Made by a program: the position numbers and the translations under genes. Shown here piece after piece: positions 1 through 5,143 of a stretch of 5,460 nucleotides of DNA. The stretch's first letter is position 1. Each line of letters opens with the position of its first letter. This stretch comes from Acidobacteriaceae bacterium (GTDB taxonomy: Bacteria > Acidobacteriota > Terriglobia > Terriglobales > Acidobacteriaceae): NCBI GenBank assembly GCA_003151875.1, contig PLYW01000096.1, positions 10,375 to 15,834 of the forward strand. The letters are read 5' to 3'. Below the pieces are notes generated by a model. The model saw only the letters and a list, made by a program, of their open reading frames with translations. It did not search any database and had not been told where the DNA came from.

Positions 1-20
1 GCGGAATGAAACACCAGGGA

Positions 21-41
21 TTAGTGGTTAGTGGATCGTGG
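21..41. repeat. Short tandem heptamer repeat
   Basis: Two exact TTAGTGG copies (21-27, 28-34) are followed by a degenerate third copy, ATCGTGG (35-41). The tract lies in the leader upstream of ccmC, in sequence with no evident coding role. From memory, similar TTAGTGG-type tracts occur between genes in several soil bacteria, but I cannot verify that here. No function can be assigned. Confidence 0.6.
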
Positions 42-50
42 CTAGACAGT

Positions 51-79
51 TTGCCGAAAAACTCTGGAACCAGTATGAA
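51..79 (+). promoter_or_regulatory. Possible sigma-70 promoter for ccmC
   Basis: TTGCCG (51-56) and TATGAA (74-79) are separated by exactly 17 nt. Each matches the -35 or -10 consensus at four of six positions. Transcription would begin near 86, leaving a leader of about 11 nt before the ccmC ATG at 97. ccmC could instead be read from an upstream ccm operon outside the window, so this is a weak call. Confidence 0.3.
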
Positions 80-96
80 AGTATGTTGAGTACGAA

Positions 97-786
97 ATGA
101 AACAGCTATTTATCGCGTTTGTCGTTCTCACCCTCGGGCTGCTGGCCTTCAGCACCTACCAGGCATTATTCGTGGCTCCCACTGAGCAGACCATGGGCGA
201 CGTTCAGCGTATCTTCTACTATCACGTCCCTTCGGCATGGACGGCCGGCGTGTGTTTTTTCGTCAACTTTCTGGCGTCGGTGGTGTACCTGTGGAAACGC
301 AATCTCGCCAGCGACGCTCTGGCCGCGGCTTCCGCCGAGGTTGGGGTGACGTTCTGCACCATTGTCCTGATCACGGGTCCGATCTGGGCGCGCCCGGTGT
401 GGGGCATCTGGTGGACATGGGATGCGCGCCTGACGACCACGCTGGTGCTGTGGCTGATCTATGTAAGCTATCTGGTGCTGCGACGTTTTTCGGCAGGAGG
501 ACAAACACAAGTCCTGGCGGCGGCGCTGGCCATCTTCGGATTCGTGGACGTGCCGATTGTCTACATGTCGATACGCTGGTTTCGTACCCAGCATCCCTCA
601 CCGGTGATGGGAGGCGGCGAAAACTCGGGCCTCGATCCGGCCATGCTGCACGCGTTCTTCTGGAACCTGGCGGCGTTCACCTGCGTGGGAGTTGTGCTGA
701 TGGTGGTCCGTTACCGCTTGCAGATGCTGGAAGAAAAGGTTGAAGCCACGCACGCCGCGGCAGCCCTACAAGGAGACTCGCGATGA
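97..786 (+). CDS. ccmC: Heme exporter/transfer protein CcmC (cytochrome c maturation, System I)
   Basis: This 229-residue inner-membrane protein belongs to the CcmC family, which presents heme at the periplasmic face and helps attach it to the chaperone CcmE, working with the CcmAB ATPase and CcmD. The sequence shows about six hydrophobic helices. A tryptophan-rich WWD-type signature lies at residues 97-113 (W97, W102, W105, W106, W108, D109, R111). Two histidines sit where the family's external heme ligands are expected: H43 in the YYHVPSAW stretch and H185 in the MLHAFFW stretch. Length is close to the usual 240 or so. The start at 97 is the only ATG after an in-frame stop at 76-78; its ribosome site is weak. 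The stop overlaps the next start (ATGA, 783-786), so ccmC and ccmD should be translationally coupled. The family assignment is secure. Confidence 0.95.
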   Translation: MKQLFIAFVVLTLGLLAFSTYQALFVAPTEQTMGDVQRIFYYHVPSAWTAGVCFFVNFLASVVYLWKRNLASDALAAASAEVGVTFCTIVLITGPIWARPVWGIWWTWDARLTTTLVLWLIYVSYLVLRRFSAGGQTQVLAAALAIFGFVDVPIVYMSIRWFRTQHPSPVMGGGENSGLDPAMLHAFFWNLAAFTCVGVVLMVVRYRLQMLEEKVEATHAAAALQGDSR

Positions 787-914
787 CCGGCCCAGTCGCA
801 TTGAAAGCCGCTTACATCGTCACCTGGGTGATATTGCTGGGATACCTCGGATCACTGTTCCGCCGCTTCCGCCGGGTCCGCGAAGAAATGAAGGACCTGA
901 AGCGCGGGGGGTAA
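783..914 (+). CDS. ccmD: Small CcmD-like membrane protein
   Basis: This is a 43-residue protein with one hydrophobic segment (about residues 9-26, rich in I, V, L, Y and W), followed by a strongly basic tail with repeated Arg (27-33) and a Lys/Arg-rich end. That is the plan of CcmD, a single-pass protein that joins the CcmABC complex and helps release heme-loaded CcmE. It starts within the ccmC stop (ATGA overlap). An AAGGAG ribosome site at 770-775 lies 7 nt before the ATG, strong support that it is translated. It is shorter than the 69-residue Escherichia coli protein. The identification rests on position, topology and charge pattern rather than conserved residues. No ccmE, ccmF or ccmG follows in the window. 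Confidence 0.8.
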   Translation: MTGPVALKAAYIVTWVILLGYLGSLFRRFRRVREEMKDLKRGG

Positions 915-920
915 GACGAA

Positions 921-1059
921 TCACCACAGAGACACAGAGGCGCAGAGAAGCCTTCAAAAAACGTTGAAGTCCTACTGAGAAGCTAATTCCTTGGCCGAAA
1001 CTGAAATTGTTCAGACTTTGGTTCTGATTTTCTGCGTGTCTTCTGTGTCTCTGTGGTGA
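921..1059. repeat. 139-bp intergenic element with 18-bp terminal inverted repeats
   Basis: The arms at 921-938 and 1042-1059 (reading TCACCACAGAGACACAGA inward from each end) are perfect reverse complements. With a 2-nt offset the similarity continues inward to about 950 and 1030 around CGCAGA. Between the arms are two more perfect small hairpins: CTTCAA/TTGAAG (952-969) and CTGAA/TTCAG (1001-1014). There is no open frame or transposase inside, so it resembles a non-autonomous MITE- or REP-like repeat. From memory, CACCACAGAGACACAGAG-type repeats are abundant between genes in several phyla. It separates the ccm genes from the DUF3592 gene. It lacks a T-run, so it is not a standard intrinsic terminator. 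Confidence 0.75.
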
Positions 1060-1081
1060 ACACGACCTTCATGGTGCGCGT

Positions 1082-1597
1082 TTGAATAGCGAAAAACATG
1101 GCGTCCTGGTATTCCTCGGGGTTGCCAACCTCATCCTTTGCACCTTGTCGGTGATTTTGAGCCTGCCCTTTTTCTGGCGGCAGTATCAGGTATTGCAAAC
1201 CTGGCCCGAGTCCGAAGCTCAGGTCCTCCGCAGCGAGGTGGTGACGCAGCCGGCGTCCCCGCACGAGCAGCTTTACGCCGCCAAGTTGCAGGTGCTCTAC
1301 ACCGTTGACGGCAAACCGATCACAGCAGAGCTGATCAGCTTCCAGAGCCAGAACTATGAGCAAACTGCCGAGCGGGCTTCTCAGTTCCCTGTTGGCAGCC
1401 GTCATCTTATCCGTTACGATCCGCGGTCGCCCACGCAAGCGCGAATCGGCGCCGGATGGAACCTGCGCTTTTTCCTTGTGCCTCTGGTGATGCTGGGAAT
1501 GGGTGCGATCTTTGGCGGGGTCGCAGCCGTCTTGCTGATATCGGCAAAGTTCCTTCGATCGCGAAAAATGCGCGGTGGCAGCTCCGCTTCCGCGTAG
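1082..1597 (+). CDS. DUF3592 family membrane protein
   Basis: This 171-residue protein has a hydrophobic helix at about 8-31, a soluble region at about 35-125, and a second helix at about 128-155 followed by a basic tail. The middle shows the DUF3592 pattern: a beta-rich stretch with a Tyr-Thr-Val-Asp-Gly core (73-77), then a Phe-Pro-Val-Gly turn (102-105) and an R-Y-D-P-x-x-P segment (111-117). The family's function is unknown; the topology suggests a soluble domain held between two membrane anchors. The start is uncertain: TTG at 1082 has no clear ribosome site, the frame is open upstream only to a stop at 1025-1027, and no in-frame ATG precedes the first helix. The repeat element ends 22 nt before this TTG and may carry its promoter. 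Confidence 0.8.
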   Translation: MNSEKHGVLVFLGVANLILCTLSVILSLPFFWRQYQVLQTWPESEAQVLRSEVVTQPASPHEQLYAAKLQVLYTVDGKPITAELISFQSQNYEQTAERASQFPVGSRHLIRYDPRSPTQARIGAGWNLRFFLVPLVMLGMGAIFGGVAAVLLISAKFLRSRKMRGGSSASA

Positions 1598-1600
1598 GCG

Positions 1601-1627
1601 GTCACTGTGACGAACCAGTGTTAGACT
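1601..1627 (+). promoter_or_regulatory. Palindrome and possible extended -10 upstream of the serine hydrolase
   Basis: GTCACTGTGAC (1601-1611) is a perfect palindrome around one central base. It is followed by TG-T-TAGACT (1619-1627), which resembles an extended -10. CACTG (1603-1607) also pairs with CAGTG (1616-1620). The palindrome would cover the -35 position, as a repressor site might. No good -35 hexamer is visible and no regulator gene lies nearby, so this is a tentative regulatory site. Confidence 0.25.
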
Positions 1628-1679
1628 CTGGAACTGCGTGACGCGAGCCAAGCCGGCATCAGGTGAGAGGAGTAGAGAT

Positions 1680-2693
1680 ATGTTTCGTTCAAGGCGCGAG
1701 TTTCTGGCAGGAGCCGCAGGGGCGGCCGCAGCAGTTGGAGTGGGGCCACTGACACTCCCCACGATGGCCGAAGGAAAAGATCAGACCTCTCCGCAAGCGA
1801 TTTTGGCACTCTTCAAATCGCTGCCGGGGGAGGTGGCTATCAAGATTCATGCGCCTGCGACCAACGGCAAACCAGAGTCTCTGGTGGAATCCAATTCCTC
1901 GAAACAGATGTTTGTGGGGAGCGCCATCAAGACGTTTGTCCTTTGCGAAGCATTGCGCCAAGCCGACTCACCGCAGGTGGTTAAAACCCTCACGGCACAA
2001 CAACTGGCGCTCGATGCCAGCGTCTGGTCACTGGATAGCGCGACATTTAATCCACCAAATCTGATCGGCAAGGTTTCCGAGCGTACCGCGCTGGAAGCCA
2101 TGATCCTTCATAGCGACAACACTGGAACGGATATGTGCCTAAAGCACGTTGGCCCGGACAAAGTGCGCGAATTCATCGCTTCGGCTGGATTGAACAGCGT
2201 CATGGTCCCCGAAAGCACTCGCGTGTTCTTCGGCTATCTCCTGGGCGCAAAGAATTACAAGGCATTCACGTGGGAAGAAATAGGAGCGGCGGCCAACCAG
2301 TCGATTGTCAATTCGCCCATGAACAAAGTCGAGTCCCTGGCGGCGTCGGCAGACGATTTCGTCTCCTACTATTCGCGGGCCTTGCAGGGCCAATTCTTCA
2401 AGAACAAAGAGACGCTGAATGAGTTCAGACGGATCCTGTCGATGGGCGACGCTATCTGGCTGGTGCCCCTACCGCTGGGTGTGAGTGCGTTCGTCAAAGG
2501 CGGGAGCATTGACGTGCCTGGCTATCATGCTTTGTGCGTGCCTGGAGGAATGCTCTTCGACGACCGCTGGGTCTATTTTTGCCTGACCATCAATTGGAAT
2601 GCGGCGGCGGAGACCGATCCGAACACGGTCGGCGCCTTTGCCGCAGCCTGCAGCCGCGCGCTTGCGCTGGTGAAGGAAGCGCTCCCTGCCTAG
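1680..2693 (+). CDS. Tat-exported serine hydrolase, class A beta-lactamase-like
   Basis: This 337-residue protein begins with a twin-arginine signal (SRREFL at residues 4-9, then an alanine-rich hydrophobic stretch to about 30), so it should be exported folded. The body carries the penicilloyl-serine hydrolase motifs in order: S-A-I-K at 81-84 (nucleophile Ser81, Lys84), S-D-N at 145-147, and K-G-G at 273-275 in place of the usual K-T/S-G. A glutamate at 178 lies near the expected omega-loop spacing, but the partner Asn of true class A enzymes is not evident four residues later. The SDN-to-KGG distance (128) exceeds the class A value (about 104), implying an insertion. It could be a beta-lactamase, a peptidase or an esterase. 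The ATG at 1680 is preferred over an in-frame ATG at 1638 because AGAGGAG (1666-1672) precedes it by 7 nt and the Tat motif follows directly. Confidence 0.88.
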   Translation: MFRSRREFLAGAAGAAAAVGVGPLTLPTMAEGKDQTSPQAILALFKSLPGEVAIKIHAPATNGKPESLVESNSSKQMFVGSAIKTFVLCEALRQADSPQVVKTLTAQQLALDASVWSLDSATFNPPNLIGKVSERTALEAMILHSDNTGTDMCLKHVGPDKVREFIASAGLNSVMVPESTRVFFGYLLGAKNYKAFTWEEIGAAANQSIVNSPMNKVESLAASADDFVSYYSRALQGQFFKNKETLNEFRRILSMGDAIWLVPLPLGVSAFVKGGSIDVPGYHALCVPGGMLFDDRWVYFCLTINWNAAAETDPNTVGAFAAACSRALALVKEALPA

Positions 2694-2715
2694 TGATCGG
2701 CGCCTGAAGCAGATC

Positions 2716-3129
2716 CTATTTGAACGGGTTTACGATGCGTATCCCGTCGATCTCTCGCGCTTCTTGCAAGTCTTTCGACAAAAGGACGCTACATCCAGCC
2801 TGTTTGGCAGCGCGAACGACCAAAGCATCCCAGAAAGAAAACCCGTGAAGCCGATGGAGGTCGATGGCGGCAAGGATGTCGGCAACTTCGGGAGTGGCAA
2901 CATCGAACTCGGCGAGCAATTCGATTTTCCTGCGAGCAATGTGCGCATCAACGCGCAATTTTCGCGTGATGGTGACGAAATACTCTTGCAGTACTTGGAG
3001 CGAAACTACGCCGGTTCCGCTACGCCGGTGTTCCGCCAAGAGATCGAGAGCGCGTCGCTGCTTCGCCGGGGACGCCTTATCGTCCGAGTAAACAAGTACA
3101 TTAGTGTCGAAGAAGCTACGGGCGCTCAT
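2716..3129 (-). CDS. vapC: VapC-type PIN-domain ribonuclease toxin
   Basis: This 137-residue PIN-domain protein is the toxin of a type II toxin-antitoxin pair. VapC toxins are Mg-dependent endoribonucleases that cut tRNA or rRNA. All acidic active-site positions are present: D8 in FFDTNVLVY (with N10), E49 in LQEYF, D101 in SFWDALVV and D120 in LLSKDL. Length and end (a typical IVNPF close) are normal, so the protein looks intact. The ATG at 3129 puts the PIN motif at the N-terminus; an in-frame upstream ATG (3222) would add 31 residues encoded inside the antitoxin gene and is rejected. It overlaps the antitoxin end by 14 nt, giving coupled translation. Its 3' end faces the serine hydrolase gene with only 22 nt between. 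The RNA target cannot be told from sequence. Confidence 0.94.
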   Translation of the reverse strand: MSARSFFDTNVLVYSDDKASPAKQRRALDLLAEHRRSGTGVVSLQVLQEYFVTITRKLRVDAHIARRKIELLAEFDVATPEVADILAAIDLHRLHGFSFWDALVVRAAKQAGCSVLLSKDLQEAREIDGIRIVNPFK

Positions 3130-3337
3130 GAATCTCGTTTCGATCGAAGCGCCAGCCGCGAGAATGACCCCTACCTGAGAGCTGTTGGAACTCCTGGATG
3201 CTCTGCTCGGGATCATCGCCACCGGCCAGTTTTTGAAGGTAATCGCGGATCAGCTGATTGAGGCTCTTGCCGAGGGCGTCAGCCTTCTTTCGGGCGCGTG
3301 CTACAAGCTGCTCATCCACAGACAAAGTCACGTTCAT
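3116..3337 (-). CDS. vapB: VapB-type ribbon-helix-helix antitoxin
   Basis: This 73-residue protein is the cognate antitoxin. The N-terminal part (MNVTLSVDEQL, then an Arg/Lys-rich helix and SLNQLIRDYLQKL) fits a ribbon-helix-helix DNA-binding domain: one beta strand and two helices. The C-terminal tail (about 57-73, GxSRGW-FDRNEIHER-like) is the kind of segment that VapB proteins insert into the toxin active site. Proteins of this class usually neutralise the toxin and repress their own promoter. The ATG at 3337 is chosen over the in-frame ATG at 3358 because the strand begins right after it and because the upstream ATG lies inside the promoter spacer. No ribosome site precedes 3337, consistent with a leaderless message. 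Confidence 0.9.
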   Translation of the reverse strand: MNVTLSVDEQLVARARKKADALGKSLNQLIRDYLQKLAGGDDPEQSIQEFQQLSGRGHSRGWRFDRNEIHERP

Positions 3338-3343
3338 GAACAC

Positions 3344-3372
3344 AGTATATGTGCGCATGTATTACGTGTCAA
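3344..3372 (-). promoter_or_regulatory. Near-consensus sigma-70 promoter and candidate operator of vapBC
   Basis: Reading the - strand, TTGACA (3372-3367) is followed after exactly 17 nt by TATACT (3349-3344). That is a perfect -35 and a five-of-six -10. Start of transcription 6-7 nt downstream falls at about 3337, the A of the vapB ATG. An imperfect palindrome, CACA-N5-TGTG (3341-3353), overlaps the -10 and is a reasonable site for autorepression by the VapB-VapC complex. The promoter elements are read directly; operator function is inferred. Confidence 0.65.
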
Positions 3373-3407
3373 CTTGAGGGCGATTACTCGTGGCACGCCC
3401 TCTTCCC

Positions 3408-3416
3408 TGCTACACT
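3408..3416 (+). promoter_or_regulatory. Possible extended -10 promoter for the transglutaminase gene
   Basis: TG-C-TACACT reads as an extended -10 element on the + strand, in the 205-bp divergent region between vapB and the transglutaminase gene. No convincing -35 lies 16-18 nt upstream. A start near 3423 would give a leader of about 120 nt. The rest of the stretch shows no open frame or strong hairpin. Confidence 0.25.
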
Positions 3417-3542
3417 GTCTTCCCGTGTACGAAGCCAGCCATCCTTCGAACGTGCGCCTGATCGGCTTCACTTGAACCGCCTCCCTCTAATCGCGGGCCG
3501 ATTCCTCATCCGAAATTAACTATCGAGAGCAGGAGATTCGTT

Positions 3543-4608
3543 ATGAAGCCACGCGTTTTGTCGTCGCTGCTGCTGGTGTGTATTGCAGTGTCGCTTGCAT
3601 GTGCGCAATCCACGCCAGAGAAGTCGAAATTCGGCCAACCCGTACGCAAGTTTCGCTTTACGTATTCCTTCACCGTCAAAGACATTCCGCCGGGAACAAA
3701 AGTAGTGCGCGTGTGGGCTCCGGTGGCGCACACCGATGAGCACCAAACCGTGCGCCTGGTGAATGTCAAGGCCCCGGTGCGAACGGAGATGACGCAGGAA
3801 GCGGAGTACGGCAACCGCATGATGTACGCGGAGGTGCGCAATCCGGTGCAGAGTACGGCCGAGTTCACGCTGGAGTACGAAGTGACCCGCCGCGAGCACT
3901 CGCTGGGCGACTTTGCGCGGCTCGAGCGCAAGGACACCAAACCCGGTGTCGTGCCGGCGTCGATGACCCGATTTATCGAGCCTGACAGGCTTTATCCCTA
4001 TCGATGGCAAGATCAAGACCCTGGCCCAAGAGGTGACGGGGAACCAGGTTGGGACCGTCGCCAAAGCCAAAGCGGCCTACGACTACCTGTTCACGACCAT
4101 GCGCTACGACAAGACCGGAACCGGCTGGGGCCGCGGAGATGCGCTGTGGGCCTGCGATGCCAAGCACGGCAATTGCACCGATTTCCATTCGCCGTTCATC
4201 GGGATGCTGCGCGCCGAAGGTATTCCTGCGAAGTTCGACATCGGATTTCCTGTGCCTGAGAACAAGGACAAGGGAGACATTGCCGGCTATCACTGCTGGG
4301 CGGAGTTCTATACCGCCAAGATTGGCTGGATTCCGGTCGATATCTCCGAGGCATGGAAAGCCAAAGAGAAAAAGGACTATTTCTTCGGCAGCCTGGACAC
4401 CAACCGGGTCCAGTTCTCCAGCGGCCGCGACATAACCCTTTCGCCCAAACAAGACGGCCCGCCGTTGAACTATTTCGTCTATCCTTACGTCGAGGTTGAC
4501 GGCAAGCCGTATGAGGCCGTGGGCAAGCAATTCAGCTTTGAAGAACTACAGGCCGGCGTGCGAAAGGCGTCCGGGTCGCAAACCGCGGCGGCTTCATTGG
4601 GGAAGTAA
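3543..4608 (+). pseudogene. Exported transglutaminase-like protein, split by a one-base frameshift
   Basis: The reading frame from ATG 3543 (AGGAG at 3531-3535, 7 nt upstream) encodes a Sec signal peptide (hydrophobic 5-19, A-C-A cleavage site at 19-21) and a beta-rich N-terminal domain with a VWAPVAHTDEHQ-like stretch. As sequenced it drifts out of frame near residue 150 and stops at 4259. Dropping one T from 3991-3993 joins it to the frame ending at 4608 and gives a continuous 354-residue protein. The second part holds the transglutaminase-like catalytic triad: Cys211 (codon 4174, GNCTDFHS), His250 (4291, GYHCWAEF) and Asp266 (4339, WIPVDISEAW). Such proteins are papain-fold cysteine peptidases or transferases; the substrate is unknown. 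As written, the first frame makes a product lacking all catalytic residues and the second lacks a signal peptide. It is either a pseudogene or a sequencing error. Confidence 0.9.
3990..3995 (+). other. Frameshift site (one extra T)
   Basis: The sequence CTTTAT reads Leu-Tyr in the upstream frame. Removing one T gives CTT ATC CCT ATC GAT GGC AAG, i.e. Leu-Ile-Pro-Ile-Asp-Gly-Lys, which fits the homologous-looking run after EPDR and flows straight into the catalytic half. The upstream frame after this point gives low-quality Arg/Pro/Gln-rich sequence until its stop. A single-base insertion in a T-run is the simplest explanation. Confidence 0.85.
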
Positions 4609-4630
4609 CTTTGTAGCACGACGGAGTCGG

Positions 4631-4942
4631 ATGGTTGTCTGGAGGTGGTCCCTGGGGTTGTTCATATTCGCCCGTTTTCACGCCAGCACGGGCAATGAGA
4701 GTGCTGTCGCGGGGGCGTTGGATGCTGTAGTACGTCCTAGCCGTGAGGAACCCGGCTGCCGGAGCATTCACGCCTTCCGCTCGATCCGAGATCCAGGACT
4801 GTTCTACATTCAGTCCCGCTGGACAAACGAAGAGGCATTCGATTATCACGCCAGTTTGCCGCATACGGTGCGATTCATCGAACGCGTGGCGCCATTGATC
4901 GATCATCCTCTGGATGTGACACGAGCGGAGCTGATTAGCTGA
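4631..4942 (+). CDS. ABM-fold protein (antibiotic biosynthesis monooxygenase/quinol monooxygenase-like)
   Basis: This is a small protein of 103 residues from ATG 4631. It shows the ABM dimeric alpha-beta barrel pattern: an opening strand FIFARFHAS, a helix rich in Ala/Val, then EEPGCRSIHAFRSIRDPGLFYIQSRWTNEEAFDYHASLPHTVRF, with the W-x-x-E-x-A-F-x-x-H core typical of YgiN- and HmoB-like proteins. Members are cofactor-free oxygenases or heme-degrading enzymes; the substrate cannot be assigned. The start is uncertain: ATG 4631 has GGAG (4623-4626) only 4 nt upstream, while TTG 4658 gives a more family-like 94-residue protein and has GGAGG (4641-4645) 12 nt upstream. It lies 22 nt after the transglutaminase stop and may share its transcript. 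Confidence 0.82.
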   Translation: MVVWRWSLGLFIFARFHASTGNESAVAGALDAVVRPSREEPGCRSIHAFRSIRDPGLFYIQSRWTNEEAFDYHASLPHTVRFIERVAPLIDHPLDVTRAELIS

Positions 4943-5143
4943 GCATCTCGCTCCACTTCTGAGGAACGCAAGAGTCGTCGCACGAATGGACCCCGCAGAT
5001 TAAGAGCGCCTTTTCCCCCTTCACGGTGTTTCTGTCTTGGTAAGCCCGCCAGGGCAGACGATAAAGAATCCCAACTTTTCGGGAACTTTCCGTTTCGGCC
5101 AGGGGAAATACTGACGGAAACGAGATCGGGTTCACCACTCGAG

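Noticed and set aside
921..1059. Inverted repeat as a CRISPR unit or insertion sequence
   Set aside because: There is only one pair of arms in opposite orientation, no regular spacers, no transposase, and no obvious target duplication.
983..1762. 259-codon open frame on the - strand
   Set aside because: It lies antisense to the DUF3592 gene and the start of the serine hydrolase, has low-complexity composition and no recognisable domain, and runs through the repeat element.
2764..3261. 165-codon open frame on the + strand
   Set aside because: It is antisense to vapC and part of vapB, both of which have clear family motifs; the translation has none.
3516..4070. - strand open frames under the transglutaminase (also 3973-4530)
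   Set aside because: They are antisense to a protein with a signal peptide and an intact catalytic triad, and show no domain of their own.
4929..4953. AGCT-GATT-AGCT and GAGC-N5-GCTC hairpins after the ABM gene as a terminator
   Set aside because: Stems are only 4 bp, one lies within the coding end, and no T-run follows.
5044..5055. GCCC-GCCA-GGGC hairpin as a terminator or riboswitch part
   Set aside because: The stem is 4 bp and isolated, with no T-run and no extended pairing.
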